The translations under genes were made by a program, and so were the position numbers. 64,000 nucleotides of DNA from Spartobacteria bacterium (GTDB lineage Bacteria; Verrucomicrobiota; Verrucomicrobiia; Chthoniobacterales; UBA10450): assembly GCA_003167555.1 (NCBI GenBank), contig PMSN01000022.1:62001-126000 (forward strand). The letters are read 5' to 3'. The notes beneath the pieces were generated by a model. It made no database searches, had not been told where the DNA came from, and worked only from the letters and a program-made list of their open reading frames with translations. Each line of letters starts with the position of its first letter. The first letter of the stretch is position 1. Shown piece by piece: positions 26,094-35,738 of this stretch.

Positions 26094-26789
26094 TCAGTTT
26101 CGCGGGCGAGCAATCGTGAAGAGCGGTATCGCCGTGCGGACCATCGAGAAAAGATCCCGCCACAACAGGCGCATCCGATCGCGCACGCCCTCAGTCGCGA
26201 CGATCCGCACATCCGAAGCAAAATAGATCGCGGCCGCGGATGCCAACATCGCGACGGCCAACGTTCCATCGGCAACTTCCTTGGAGAAATGACTCGCGAG
26301 CCAGACTCCGGCACCGCCACCGACCCCATTTCCGCCGAGATTGCCCGCTTGGTACGATCCCGCCGCGCGTCCTTTTGCATCTTCGCCAACGGTGTGCGCC
26401 ATCAGACCGCCCGCCGGCAGCACGATCAATGTTCCCGCGACTTGCGAAACGAAAACGACCGTCATCAAGAATGGAATCGCGTTTTGTTAAAACGGAATCA
26501 GCCCGAGAATCAGCAGCGTGATTGCCGCTGTGCCTAACCCGATAAAATACCAGCGGCGCGCGGTCAGCGTCAGATCCGCCACCGGCCCCCAGAGAAAGCG
26601 CCAAAGATTCGCCGAGACGCCGACGGCAACAATCGACGCCGCCAGCGCAACGGAAAAACCGGCGCGGACAAGGACGAAAGGGAGGGTAATCGAAACAAAA
26701 CCGCTGCTGATTCCGTACGGCAGCACCAGAAAAAAGAACGTGATCGGGGCCGTCAACGCGCGGTCGCGCCGAAATCCGCCCTCGTTCAT
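26094..26789 (-). pseudogene. Decayed MFS transporter, N-terminal half
   Basis: About 230 codons of a major facilitator transporter with one in-frame TAA at 26487-26489 (reading LGLIPF-stop-QNAIPFLMTVVF). Six hydrophobic segments are visible, starting MNEGGFRRDRALTAPITFFF. A normal MFS protein has twelve and about 400 residues; the last half is missing, with the frame ending in PLFTIARPRN next to the nuoH start. It separates the two nuo gene runs. The substrate is unknown. Confidence 0.8.
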
Positions 26790-26869
26790 TCCGAATGGCT
26801 GACAGAATCAACTGGCGGGAGCAAGGAGTCTCGGTTAACAAACGCCGTGGATGATTTGATCCGCATCGC

Positions 26870-27259
26870 ATGACGCCTAACCCTTATTTCTTCATCGTGA
26901 TCTTTGTCGGCGTCGCGGTGGTGTTTCCACTGATGCCGCTCGGGCTGGCCTGGCTTTGGCGCCATTTCTTTCAGCCGCCGAAACCCGGCGCGCAAAAAAA
27001 TGCGACCTACGAGTGCGGAGTCGAATCACTGGGCGAAGCGCACGTGCAGTTCCAGTCGCAGTATTATCTCTACTGCATCATTTTCTTGATCTTCGACGTG
27101 GAAGCGGTCTTTCTCGTTCCTTTCGCGGTGGCCTTCACCGGTTTGCCGGTCGGCGCGTTCGTTGCCATCCTCATCTTCCTGCTGCTGCTGATCGAAGGAC
27201 TGGTCTGGGCGTGGAGTAAGGGGTGTTTGAGTTGGGCGCGGGAAAAAAGCGTGGAGTAG
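26870..27259 (+). CDS. nuoA: NADH-quinone oxidoreductase subunit A
   Basis: A 129-residue three-helix subunit with YECGVESLGEAHVQF in the first loop, the redox-sensing cysteine of the family (YECG), and FLIFDVEAVFLVPFAVAF in TM2. It opens the rightward nuoA-B-C-D-I run. The start MTPNPYFFIVIFV is preferred. Confidence 0.94.
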   Translation: MTPNPYFFIVIFVGVAVVFPLMPLGLAWLWRHFFQPPKPGAQKNATYECGVESLGEAHVQFQSQYYLYCIIFLIFDVEAVFLVPFAVAFTGLPVGAFVAILIFLLLLIEGLVWAWSKGCLSWAREKSVE

Positions 27260-27285
27260 TGCAGTCTTGGAGTAATGGCTGAAGA

Positions 27286-27909
27286 ATGAGCGAACAGATC
27301 GACGAAGGGCTGAAGAGCGAACTGCAAAAGCAGGGGATTTGGGTGACTTCCACCCAGGAGCTCTACAATTGGGGGCGGCGCAATTCGATCTGGCCGCTTC
27401 AGTTCGGGCTCGCCTGTTGCGCGATTGAGATGATCGCCACGGCGGCTTCGCGCTATGATCTGGCGCGTTTCGGCGGAGAAGTTTTCCGGCCCTCGCCGCG
27501 CCAGGCCGATCTCATGATCGTGGCCGGCACGGTCACAAAGAAAATGGCTCCGCAGATCGTGCGGCTTTACAACCAGATGCCGGACCCGAAATACGTGATC
27601 TCGATGGGCGCATGCGCGATTTCCGGCGGGCCGTTCAAGCAAGGCTACAACGTTTTGAAAGGAATCGACCGCTACATCCCGGTCGATGTTTACATTCCCG
27701 GGTGTCCGCCACGGCCAGAGGCGCTTCTGCACGCTTTTATGGAATTGCAGCGAAAAATCGACGGGCAGAAATTGACGGGTGAAAACAAGGCCGCCCACCT
27801 CGATCGGGCTCAGCCAAGCGAGTTTCCCGTGCCTGCCTTTGGCGCTCACGACTTGGAGCCGCCGTCGAACCTGGATTTGTTCCGGCCGCCGCAGATTGAG
27901 CGCGTTTAG
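27286..27909 (+). CDS. nuoB: NADH-quinone oxidoreductase subunit B (N2 cluster)
   Basis: A 207-residue peripheral-arm subunit holding the terminal 4Fe-4S cluster N2. The ligands are the tandem cysteines C44-C45 ([11 protein letters not shown]), C110 ([11 protein letters not shown]) and C140 ([12 protein letters not shown]). The C-terminal 30 residues are a family-variable tail. Confidence 0.97.
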   Translation: MSEQIDEGLKSELQKQGIWVTSTQELYNWGRRNSIWPLQFGLACCAIEMIATAASRYDLARFGGEVFRPSPRQADLMIVAGTVTKKMAPQIVRLYNQMPDPKYVISMGACAISGGPFKQGYNVLKGIDRYIPVDVYIPGCPPRPEALLHAFMELQRKIDGQKLTGENKAAHLDRAQPSEFPVPAFGAHDLEPPSNLDLFRPPQIERV

Positions 27910-27911
27910 AG

Positions 27912-28577
27912 ATGGAGTCGCTCGAAGAAATCAAGACGCGGGTGGAGGCGGCTGTTCCTGGAGCGGACATCTCGATCATCCCGAACCCGGGTCCAGCGAA
28001 CCAGCCGTCATTGTTAATCGACAACGAGCACGCGCCACATGTCGCCCGGTTCTTGCGCGACGATCCAGCTCTTCGACTCGATCATTGCTCGAATGTAACC
28101 GGAGTCGATTGGCTTGATCGAACGGTCACAAAGAAGGTGAAAGTAAAGAAGCTCGTCGAGGGCGAAGAAAAGGAAGTCGAGGAGACGCACGAGGAATTCT
28201 TCCCCGGCTATCTCGAAAGCGTCTACCACCTTTACTCCATGGCGCTCAAGCAAGGCCCGGTCATCATTCGCATGCGCACCGCCGATCGCGGAGAAGGCGC
28301 GCGTTTACCGTCGCTGACTCCTGTGTACCGGAGCGCCGATTTCCAGGAGCGGGAGATTTTTGATCTCTACGGCATTCGCTTCGACGGGCATCCGGATTTG
28401 CGCCGCATTCTGATGTGGGACGAATTCGAGGATTATCCGATGCGGAAAGATTATCGGGAACCGGACGATTACGAATACGAGCCGACTCCGCACGACGACG
28501 TGCTGGAGAAGGCCAAGCAACACTACAGCACCCGGCCGCAACTGGACGGCGCGGAAGAATTAACGGCACAAGAATGA
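27912..28577 (+). CDS. nuoC: NADH-quinone oxidoreductase subunit C
   Basis: A 221-residue 30-kDa-type subunit. The signature ERTAPVFRxAxFxERE is represented by [20 protein letters not shown] and the [20 protein letters not shown] that closes it. A lysine/glutamate-rich insertion ([20 protein letters not shown]) lies near residue 85. It is separate from nuoD (not fused), and its TGA overlaps the ATG of nuoD as ATGA. Confidence 0.95.
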   Translation: MESLEEIKTRVEAAVPGADISIIPNPGPANQPSLLIDNEHAPHVARFLRDDPALRLDHCSNVTGVDWLDRTVTKKVKVKKLVEGEEKEVEETHEEFFPGYLESVYHLYSMALKQGPVIIRMRTADRGEGARLPSLTPVYRSADFQEREIFDLYGIRFDGHPDLRRILMWDEFEDYPMRKDYREPDDYEYEPTPHDDVLEKAKQHYSTRPQLDGAEELTAQE

Positions 28578-29785
28578 ACATGTCATCCCGAGCGGAGCGC
28601 AGCGTAGTCGAGGGACCCCGCGATGGAACGTCGCCGGTAATTCCTCGGGATCCCTCGACTGCGCTCGGGATGACGACGCGGCTCGATGGCGAGTTACTCG
28701 AAGTATCGATGGGGCCGCAGCATCCCTCGACCCATGGCGTCTTTCGCATGAACGTTGCGCTCGACGGCGAAACCGTGGTCAAGCTCAAGCCGGTCTTCGG
28801 TTACTTGCATCGCAACCACGAAAAGATTGGCGAGAACACGAGCTACCTTGGCTCGATGCCTTACACTGACAGGCTCGATTACTTTTGCTCGCTGACTAAC
28901 AACTGGGCCTACGCGCTAAGTGTCGAAAAGCTGGCGGGCATCGAAGTGCCTGAGCGCGCCGAATACCTTCGTATCATCCTCGCCGAGCTTACCCGGTTGC
29001 AGAACCACGCGTCATTGCTCGGTTTCTTACTTAGCGATATGGGCGCTTGGGGCACGCCGCTTATGTATGCCTTCCGCGAGCGCGAGAAAATCTTGGATTT
29101 GTTTGAGTCGCTCGCCGGCTCGCGAATGATGTGCGACTACATGCGTTTCGGCGGCTGCCGGGTCGATGCCGGGCCAGATTGGATCGGCCGCGCCAAGAAA
29201 GTGCTCGATGCTTTCCCGCGTTTCCTGGACGAGTTCGAAAAGCTGCTCGTCTCGAACGAAATCGTGATTGCCCGCACGCAGCACATCGGAAAATTGACAG
29301 CCGACCTCGCGATTAGCGCGGGCATCACCGGCCCAATGCTTCGAGCATCTGGCGTTAACTACGACTTACGGAAGGTGGATGGATACGGGTTCTATCCGCG
29401 CTTCAAGTTCCGGGTGCCGCTCGGCGACCACGGGGATACCTACGATAGGCTCATGATGCGGGTCTTGGAAATGCGCGAAAGCATCGAGATTCTGAAACAG
29501 GCCTTTGAACAAATACCAGCCGGCCCGGTAATGAATCCAAAGGTAAAGCTCCGCAGCTTTCGTCCGCCAGTGGGCGAAGCGTATGGACGCATCGAAGGTC
29601 CGAAAGGCGAGCTGGGCTTCTACCTGATCAGCGATGGGAGCTCGAATCCCTATCGTTACCGGGTGCGCCCGCCGAGCTTCATTAACTTGACCATCCTGGA
29701 AGATCTTTGTTTGGGACATACCGTGGCGGATGTGATGGTGATCCTGGGCAGCGTGGACATTGTGATGGGAGAAGTAGATCGATGA
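28574..29785 (+). CDS. nuoD: NADH-quinone oxidoreductase subunit D, N-terminus partly from a repeat
   Basis: A 403-residue 49-kDa-type subunit that forms the quinone pocket. The signature [13 protein letters not shown] is present and the C-terminus IVMGEVDR is complete. The start overlaps nuoC by ATGA (28574). Residues about 4-34 are encoded by palindromic element A (28582-28673). An alternative start is the ATG of GGGATGACG at 28670, which lies in the end of that same element and gives 371 residues. Both give a frame that continues into [14 protein letters not shown]. The element therefore supplies either the start or a 31-residue insertion. Confidence 0.95.
   Translation: MNMSSRAERSVVEGPRDGTSPVIPRDPSTALGMTTRLDGELLEVSMGPQHPSTHGVFRMNVALDGETVVKLKPVFGYLHRNHEKIGENTSYLGSMPYTDRLDYFCSLTNNWAYALSVEKLAGIEVPERAEYLRIILAELTRLQNHASLLGFLLSDMGAWGTPLMYAFREREKILDLFESLAGSRMMCDYMRFGGCRVDAGPDWIGRAKKVLDAFPRFLDEFEKLLVSNEIVIARTQHIGKLTADLAISAGITGPMLRASGVNYDLRKVDGYGFYPRFKFRVPLGDHGDTYDRLMMRVLEMRESIEILKQAFEQIPAGPVMNPKVKLRSFRPPVGEAYGRIEGPKGELGFYLISDGSSNPYRYRVRPPSFINLTILEDLCLGHTVADVMVILGSVDIVMGEVDR
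28582..28673. repeat. Palindromic element A, inside the nuoD frame
   Basis: A 92-bp imperfect palindrome. The left arm GTCATCCCGAGCG then GTCGAGGGACCCCG pairs with right arm CGGGATCCCTCGAC then GCTCGGGATGAC. The left arm has an extra 12 bp inside it. Related to the copy at 44875. Ends share GTCATCCCGAGC with element B. Confidence 0.9.
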
Positions 29786-30321
29786 TCGGCATAGGGATCC
29801 TAAGTGGCATGGCAGTTACCCTACGGAACTTCGTCGGGAGTTACTTCGAGAAGGACCGTCTGATTACGGTGCAGTATCCCGAGGAACGCGAAACGTTGCC
29901 GGAGAACTACCGGAACTTTCCCTTCCTGGTTTACGATACCGACGATGCGGCGGCGGGATTGCGCTGCGTGGCATGCAAGATTTGCGAGAAGGAATGTCCG
30001 CCGCAATGCATCTACATCGTCAAGAGCGACGACAAGAAGCCCGATTACATGGGCAAGCTGCAACTCTATCCGAAAGTCTTCGATATCGATATTTCGGTCT
30101 GCATGAGCTGCCAGATTTGCGTCGAGGTCTGTCCGTTCGAAGCGATAAAGATGGACAAGGTTTTCGAGCTAAGCTGCCGTGAACGCTTCGACACCCTGCT
30201 CATGCGCAAGGAGGAGCTGTCCAAGTCCAACATCTATTATCACAAGATCCATCCCGTCGAGGCCGCTGAGGTCGATGCCAATCTTGCCGCCGCAGCCGAA
30301 GCGAAAAAGAAGAAGGCATAA
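29782..30321 (+). CDS. nuoI: NADH-quinone oxidoreductase subunit I
   Basis: A 179-residue ferredoxin-type subunit. Cluster one is [15 protein letters not shown] (C62, C65, C68, C72) and cluster two is [14 protein letters not shown] (C107, C110, C113, C117), the two 4Fe-4S sites N6a and N6b. The ATG overlaps the nuoD stop by ATGA. The C-terminal tail is Ala/Lys-rich. The neighbours nuoE, nuoF and nuoG, which would normally be near, are absent. Confidence 0.94.
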   Translation: MIGIGILSGMAVTLRNFVGSYFEKDRLITVQYPEERETLPENYRNFPFLVYDTDDAAAGLRCVACKICEKECPPQCIYIVKSDDKKPDYMGKLQLYPKVFDIDISVCMSCQICVEVCPFEAIKMDKVFELSCRERFDTLLMRKEELSKSNIYYHKIHPVEAAEVDANLAAAAEAKKKKA

Positions 30322-30326
30322 CCCGA

Positions 30327-31085
30327 GTGGCAAGCTCCGGTTCCGATCTGGCTGAGTACCTTCGCGCCTCGCAAAACGCGCTCATCTTCACCGGTGCAGG
30401 CATTTCGACGGGAAGCGGGATTCCCGATTTCCGCGGGCCGCAAGGTGTCTGGACGCGGCGGAAGCCGGTCTTCATCCAGGATTTCATGACTTCGGAGACC
30501 GCGCGGATCGAGCACTGGGATTACAAACTGGAAGGTTGGGATACCTTTCGAAATGCCCAGCCCAATGCCGTCCATCATGCACTCGTTAGGTTCGAGCGAG
30601 CCGGGAAGCTCCTCATGGTAGTGACGCAAAACATCGACGGCTTGCATGGGCTCGCCGGGACTTCGCCGGAGCGTCTGATCGAGCTGCACGGAACAAATTC
30701 ATTGGTGGAATGCGTGAGTTGTCACTTCCGTGACGACCCGCAGCCGCACTTTGAATATTTCCGAAACCATCACAGACCGCCGCTCTGTTCTTGCGGAGGA
30801 TTTTTGAAACCCGCCACGATCAGCTTCGGGCAAGGTCTCGATCCGGCGGAGCTGCAGCGTGCCCACGACGCTGCCATGCGTGCTGACCTAGTCCTGGCGC
30901 TCGGCTCCACGTTGTCCGTGTATCCGGCAGCGTCTTTCCCGCTCTTGGCGGCGCGCCGGGGAGTGCCTTACATCATCGTCAACCGCGGCGAGACGGAGCA
31001 CGATCACGATCCATTGGTCTCTCTGCGGATCGAAGGTGAAGTGAGCGAAATTCTCCCGAGTGCCATCGACGCCGCGCTGCGGTAG
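30327..31085 (+). CDS. Sir2 family NAD-dependent protein deacylase
   Basis: A 252-residue sirtuin starting at GTG (30327), five bases after nuoI. The NAD-binding motifs FTGAGISTGSGIPDFRG and TQNIDGLH and the catalytic histidine in LIELHGTN are visible. The zinc cysteines are in ECVSCHF and LCSCGGFL. Sirtuins remove acyl groups from lysine and use NAD; co-transcription with nuo is possible but not shown. Confidence 0.94.
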   Translation: MASSGSDLAEYLRASQNALIFTGAGISTGSGIPDFRGPQGVWTRRKPVFIQDFMTSETARIEHWDYKLEGWDTFRNAQPNAVHHALVRFERAGKLLMVVTQNIDGLHGLAGTSPERLIELHGTNSLVECVSCHFRDDPQPHFEYFRNHHRPPLCSCGGFLKPATISFGQGLDPAELQRAHDAAMRADLVLALGSTLSVYPAASFPLLAARRGVPYIIVNRGETEHDHDPLVSLRIEGEVSEILPSAIDAALR

Positions 31086-31151
31086 GCCCCTCGAATCCGT
31101 GGTTTCTATTTTAGCATTGTTCGCCCGCGCCAACGGGCGTATAAATCCTCC

Positions 31152-31652
31152 ATGATTATACGAGTTCTCGTTACGCTAGTCATTGCATTCCTCTTTAGGC
31201 CGGCCATAGCTTTTTCGGCCGGGGAGCACCCGGAGCATCCGCAATCGCCGCCGGCCACGCAGCCGTCGGACCAGGTGAAGCCGGCGATCAGCAAGGCCGA
31301 AGAGAAAAAAATTACCATGGCTCAGATTTCGACCGGGATTAAGAAACACATCGCGGCTGAGACCACAAAAGCGAGTGACAAGAAGTTTCACACGAAACAT
31401 GGGGGCAAAGATCTGGCTCTCGATCTGGTCAAGGTGCATGAAGAACGGCTTTCGGGTCTCGGCGGTGGCAAATACTTCGCGTGCGTCGATATGAAAGCAG
31501 CCGATGGCACAGTTTACGACATCGATTTCTTCCTGAGCGGAACGCCGGACAACATGCAGGTCACGGAGACTTCCGTGCACAAGATCAATGGCAAGGCGCT
31601 CTATAGTTGGAAAGAAGAAGCCGGCGTCTGGAAGAAAGTGCCTACGTCCTAG
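31152..31652 (+). CDS. Exported hypothetical protein
   Basis: A 166-residue protein with a signal peptide (MIIRVLVTLVIAFLFRPAIA) and a Pro/Gln-rich linker, then about 100 residues with conserved-looking segments FHTKHGGKDLALDLVKVHEE and YDIDFFLSGTPDNMQVTETS. No family name can be given from sequence alone. The next gene is 11 bp away on the same strand with AGGAG before its start. Confidence 0.75.
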   Translation: MIIRVLVTLVIAFLFRPAIAFSAGEHPEHPQSPPATQPSDQVKPAISKAEEKKITMAQISTGIKKHIAAETTKASDKKFHTKHGGKDLALDLVKVHEERLSGLGGGKYFACVDMKAADGTVYDIDFFLSGTPDNMQVTETSVHKINGKALYSWKEEAGVWKKVPTS

Positions 31653-31663
31653 GAGTGGTCGCT

Positions 31664-32608
31664 ATGCGTCGTCTAGCTGTCCTGACTCTAATCCTGAGCG
31701 GAGCCTTTCTCTGTGGCGCTGCCAATGAGCCCGGCATTGTTACCGGTTCAGACGAGTTCGAGTTTGTTTACCGGGTCAAGCTACCGGAGATAAAAGGCGA
31801 AGCTCGCCTTTGGATACCACTGGCCAGGACTGATGCGTTCCAAACAGTCAAGATGGAGGAACCAAGCATCCCGATGAAGTGGGAGAAGGTGCAGGATCGC
31901 GAATACGGTAACGACATCTGCGTGTTGCGCGCGCAACCGGCGGATAGCGGCAAAACGATCGAGTTGCGTTACAAGGTCGTGCGGAAGGAGAAGGCGGCTT
32001 ACTCCGCGTCTGGTGAAGACGCCGCGCGCTTTCTTCGTCCAGAGAAGCTGGTGCCCATCAACGAGACCTTCAAGTCGCTTGCGGAGACAGCGACCGCCGG
32101 GAAACATGGCGATCTCGAACGCGCCCGCGGGTTATACGACAGCGTGCTGGCGCGGATGCGCTACGACAAGTCAGGGACAGGTTGGGGCAGGGGCGATGCC
32201 GTCTATGCGTGCGACGCCAAGACCGGCAATTGCTCTGACTTCCACTCGTACTTTATAGCCCTGGCCCGGAGCATTGGAATTCCGGCGCGTTTTGCCATCG
32301 GCGCGACCATCCCCGCCGATAAAAAAGAAGGCCTGATCGAGGGTTACCATTGCTGGGCGGAATTTTTTGCTGACGGTCGCTGGGTCCCGGTAGACATCAG
32401 TGAGGCGTGGAAGAATCCGAAGCTGGCCGACTACTACTTCGGTCACAATCCGGCCAACCGATTCGAGCTGGCCAGAGGCCGCGATCTTATCGTTGATCCC
32501 GCGCCGGCGACGGGTCCGATAAATTTTCTTGTCTATCCGCTTCTCGAGATGGATGGCAAAGGAGTTAAGGCCGAGACAACCTTCACCTTCCGCCGCACTC
32601 GCGCCTGA
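31664..32608 (+). CDS. Exported transglutaminase-like protein
   Basis: A 314-residue protein, start MRRLAVLTLILSGAFLCGAA (signal peptide), with AGGAG eight bases upstream. The transglutaminase-like core has the cysteine in KTGNCSDFHSYFIAL, the histidine in EGYHCWAEFF and the aspartate in WVPVDISEAW. Many such proteins are cysteine proteases or peptide-crosslinking-fold hydrolases acting outside the cytoplasm. The substrate is not known. Confidence 0.9.
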   Translation: MRRLAVLTLILSGAFLCGAANEPGIVTGSDEFEFVYRVKLPEIKGEARLWIPLARTDAFQTVKMEEPSIPMKWEKVQDREYGNDICVLRAQPADSGKTIELRYKVVRKEKAAYSASGEDAARFLRPEKLVPINETFKSLAETATAGKHGDLERARGLYDSVLARMRYDKSGTGWGRGDAVYACDAKTGNCSDFHSYFIALARSIGIPARFAIGATIPADKKEGLIEGYHCWAEFFADGRWVPVDISEAWKNPKLADYYFGHNPANRFELARGRDLIVDPAPATGPINFLVYPLLEMDGKGVKAETTFTFRRTRA

Positions 32609-32641
32609 AACGTGTCGGGACATTCAGAAGGCCGAGCTAAG

Positions 32642-33439
32642 ATGAACCGGCCTTTTGTTTCGATCGTTGTTCCGGTCCTGAATGAATCGGCGCTTATTCG
32701 TGAGTTCTTGCAACATGTGCGCGGAACGATCCCGAGCGCCGAAATCATTGTGGTCGATGGTGGCAGCGCCGATGGCACTTCGGAGCTAAGCACAGACCTG
32801 GCGGATCGTGTCCTGTTGGCCCCGCCCGGTCGTGGCAAACAGATGAATGCGGGCGCGGCCGTCGCGCGCGGCGAAGTGCTTTGGTTCCTGCACGCGGACG
32901 CGATCGTTCCTGATGATGCCTTGGAAGAAATCGCGAAGATTCTCGGTGACGACTCGAATCTCGGCGGATGTTTTCGCCTTCGCCTGCCGCGGCCCGAATG
33001 GATTTACCGCGTGAGCGATTCGCTTGGGAACATCGGTGTCCACATTTTCGGGTTCGCGCTGGGCGATCATGGGATTTTCTGCCGGCGTCAGGCGTTTCTA
33101 AGAATAGGCGGGTTTCCGGAAATACCACTCATGGAGGACGCCGAGTGCTATCGCGCTTTGCGGCGGAAAGGACGAATGACTCAACTGCGATCGTTTATCA
33201 TGGGCAGCCCGCGTCGCTATGAGCAGCTCGGCCCTTATCGTACTACGTTTTACTATATCCTCGTTCTTGGCCTATACGTGGCCGGAGCGCGGATGAGCAC
33301 GCTGACTTCCGTTTATCGGCGGCTTACGAGCGGCAGCTCCGCGACTGATCCGCAGCCTCATTCCGCCAGCTTTGCCGGGTTTGGTTCGGCCGAGGCGTTC
33401 TCGCGCTCGACCGCGGCGCCGGCGGGAGTGCGCCAGTAG
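32642..33439 (+). CDS. Family 2 glycosyltransferase (TIGR04283 type)
   Basis: A 265-residue GT2 enzyme starting MNRPFVSIVVPVLNESALIR. The nucleotide-sugar region VVDGGSADGTSE, the RGKQMNAGA motif and the HADAIVP DXD-like motif are visible. Features such as HIFGFALGDHGIFCRR fit the TIGR04283 group. A GTG at 32612 in the same frame is an alternative start. The last 82 bp overlap the convergent sterol-desaturase-like gene. Confidence 0.9.
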   Translation: MNRPFVSIVVPVLNESALIREFLQHVRGTIPSAEIIVVDGGSADGTSELSTDLADRVLLAPPGRGKQMNAGAAVARGEVLWFLHADAIVPDDALEEIAKILGDDSNLGGCFRLRLPRPEWIYRVSDSLGNIGVHIFGFALGDHGIFCRRQAFLRIGGFPEIPLMEDAECYRALRRKGRMTQLRSFIMGSPRRYEQLGPYRTTFYYILVLGLYVAGARMSTLTSVYRRLTSGSSATDPQPHSASFAGFGSAEAFSRSTAAPAGVRQ

Positions 33440-34218
33440 TCGCGCTGTTTCCGAAACGGCATCAGCAGCGCGCTCGGTACGGTGTTGTCCTCCGGCAGAG
33501 AGTAGCCGGGGACGCCGATCGTTATCTCAGACTGTGGAATATTAAGACCCAGGGTGCGATGCAGTCGATCCCACCACGGAAAGACCGTGCCGAAATTGGA
33601 ATTGTTCTCGCAGTGGACCTGCGAATGGTGAATGCCATGCATGCGCGGTGTGACAATCACCTTGTTCAGGAACCGCTCGAAACGAATCGGAAGCCGCAGG
33701 TTGCTATGGTGAAAAAGCACTTCAGCCTGAAACGCGAGTTGGTAGATGGCAAAAGCCCAGGGCGAAATACCAATGAGACTTATCTGGACAATGTTGAACC
33801 CGCTCGAGAGCGCGATCTCGCCGAAATGAAAGCGAAAGGCAGTCGAAACATCCAGCTCGGGGTCTGCATGGTGCACGTTATGAAAACGCCAGAGAAACGG
33901 AGCGCGATGATTAGCGAGATGCCAGTAATAGAAAGCGAGATCCATCAGCAGGAAACTAAGAGTCAACTCCAGCCATGAAGGCAGAGCTGCCAGATGGACG
34001 ACACCGAAAGGTCTGTTCGCGGACCAGTGCAACGCCCATTGCGCCGCCGGTTGCACTAAAGTAGCTGCCGCGAGAAAAGTAAGGGCTGAGACCGCAACGT
34101 TGACCACAAGCCGTCCCAGAAGTGAGCGCGTCCCTTTCCGCAAAGGAAAGACGCGTTCCAGTCCAAAGAACAACGCAAAGAGCGCCGCGGCGATCAAGGT
34201 GATGGCAAGCGTATTCAT
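33358..34218 (-). CDS. Sterol desaturase / fatty acid hydroxylase family protein
   Basis: A 286-residue membrane di-iron hydroxylase with three histidine-rich sets: YWHLANHRAPFLW, HNVHHADPEL and HGIHHSQVHCEN. It has four to six hydrophobic segments. It probably hydroxylates or desaturates a lipid; the substrate is unknown. It overlaps the glycosyltransferase gene tail to tail by 82 bp. Confidence 0.9.
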   Translation of the reverse strand: MNTLAITLIAAALFALFFGLERVFPLRKGTRSLLGRLVVNVAVSALTFLAAATLVQPAAQWALHWSANRPFGVVHLAALPSWLELTLSFLLMDLAFYYWHLANHRAPFLWRFHNVHHADPELDVSTAFRFHFGEIALSSGFNIVQISLIGISPWAFAIYQLAFQAEVLFHHSNLRLPIRFERFLNKVIVTPRMHGIHHSQVHCENNSNFGTVFPWWDRLHRTLGLNIPQSEITIGVPGYSLPEDNTVPSALLMPFRKQRDYWRTPAGAAVERENASAEPNPAKLAE

Positions 34219-34337
34219 GTCGCTCTCCTGATGCTCATGGTTTTTTAGCTAAGCCGTTACTGCGCTAATCGCACGTGCGCTGCTGTTCGTTGGCGGAGTG
34301 CAGCTAGAATTTCAGCGATGGTGCTCACAGCGCCAGG

Positions 34338-34582
34338 CATTGCGGCCGGTAGGTTGGGTCGAGTGTGACGTATGCGCCGCCGGTTTTCAAGGCGCCTCAC
34401 AAGACGACGATGATGATTTCGACGGAGCGCTTGGGGGGGAGACCCACCGGCGTATTCGGATTCACTCCCCGTTTGCGCAGGTAATGCGCGAGACGATTGA
34501 CGGGCCGATTCAGTTCGCCATCGCTGACCTGCTCCGCCCCGAACACCACCGCCACGCTGTCCGGGCGCCGTTCAGCGCTGCA
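34338..34582 (-). pseudogene. NRPS adenylation-domain relic
   Basis: Reverse-strand codons read RRPDSVAVVFGAEQVSDGEL, then NRPVNRLAHYLRKRG, then PPKRSVEIIIVVL, a TGA at about 34400, and GALKTGGAYVTLDPTYRPQC before another stop. The pattern (PDxVAVVFG, LNRxxNRLAHYLRxRG, LKxGGAYVxLDPxYP) is the first part of an NRPS adenylation domain. No other NRPS genes are near and the fragment is only about 80 residues, so it is a relic. The rest of the 34219-34667 gap shows nothing else. Confidence 0.75.
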
Positions 34583-34667
34583 CGCCGGAGAAGGTGGCGC
34601 CGGCGATGCCAAACGCGCCAGCCTTGGAATAGCGCCATTCCAAGCCGGAGCTGGCCGGGGATTTGCT

Positions 34668-35738
34668 ATGGAAAGGAGACTTGTTGCCCGGGTCCCGATG
34701 AGATTTGTCACTGCCTTTCAACGCCAACCGCGCGGATGGATTTTCGCGGAAGCTACCGCTGTGCTCTTGCCGATTGGATTTTACGATTTCAGCTCGGGCT
34801 ACGAAGTCAGCCTGACAATTCTATATTGCGTCCCCATTTTCATCGTCGCCTGGTGTTGTGACCGGAAATCGGGATTGCTGATGGCGCTCATGGCGGGAAT
34901 TACCTGGTGGTGGGCCGATGTGCAGTCAGGTCATCCCTATCTGCACAGCTGGATCGAGGGGTGGGAAGTGTTCGTGCGTTGTGGCTTTTTCATTATCACG
35001 GCGATCGGCACCTCGGCTGTGAAACATCAGCGAGACGCGAGCGCGTCGCGTATTGCGCTGCTCGAATATTCTCAACGCCTGGAACGCGAGATCATCGGCA
35101 TCAGCGAGCGCGAGCAGGAGCGGATCGGCCAGGATCTGCACGATGGAATCTGTCAATATCTGGCCGCGTTGAGTTGCAGCGCGGCGTCCTTGAAGAGCGA
35201 TCTCGAAGGGTATGACCTTCCCGCGGAGGCAAAGCGGGCGGATGAACTTGCCGGATTTCTGCGCGATGCCGTCGCGCAGACTCGGAATCTGGCGCGTGGT
35301 CTTGTGCCGGTGCAAATGGCTGAAGAGGGTCTTGCCTCCGCCTTGGAGGAGCTCACGGCGTCGGCCACGCGATTGCTGGGCATTCGCTGCGTTTATGAAT
35401 CTTCCGGCGTGCCCTTGATCGGGGACAACGTGGTGGCGATGCATCTCTATCGGATCGCACAGGAAGCGATCAATAATGCAACCAAACATGGCAAGGCCAC
35501 GAACGTTCTCGTCTCACTTATCGAGGATGGCAAAGCGACGACCCTGCGCATCGCGGACGACGGCGCGGGTTTATCGAAAACTGCAAACGGAAGCGATGGA
35601 ATGGGATTGGGCCTGATGTATTACCGCGCTCGTCTCGTCGGCGGTGACTTTCGGATAGACGAGCTCGATACCGGAGGCACGGTCGTGTCCTGCGGAATCC
35701 CGCTCCAGAGAAATGAATGGGGGCAACATGCCGCGTGA
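34668..35738 (+). CDS. Membrane sensor histidine kinase (NarL-type partner)
   Basis: A 356-residue kinase. Four hydrophobic segments (residues about 20-115) precede a HisKA_3 phosphoacceptor in ERIGQDLHDGICQYLAAL and a HATPase domain with IAQEAINNATKHGKA (N-box) and LRIADDGAGL (G1). The start is set at ATG 34668; an ATG at 34698 and an upstream TTG at 34497 are possible. It overlaps the response regulator gene by 11 bp. The signal is unknown. Confidence 0.9.
   Translation: MERRLVARVPMRFVTAFQRQPRGWIFAEATAVLLPIGFYDFSSGYEVSLTILYCVPIFIVAWCCDRKSGLLMALMAGITWWWADVQSGHPYLHSWIEGWEVFVRCGFFIITAIGTSAVKHQRDASASRIALLEYSQRLEREIIGISEREQERIGQDLHDGICQYLAALSCSAASLKSDLEGYDLPAEAKRADELAGFLRDAVAQTRNLARGLVPVQMAEEGLASALEELTASATRLLGIRCVYESSGVPLIGDNVVAMHLYRIAQEAINNATKHGKATNVLVSLIEDGKATTLRIADDGAGLSKTANGSDGMGLGLMYYRARLVGGDFRIDELDTGGTVVSCGIPLQRNEWGQHAA

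Noticed and set aside
34397-34711. Complete gene on the reverse strand
   Set aside because: It is a fragment with stops; only the A-domain-like part has meaning.
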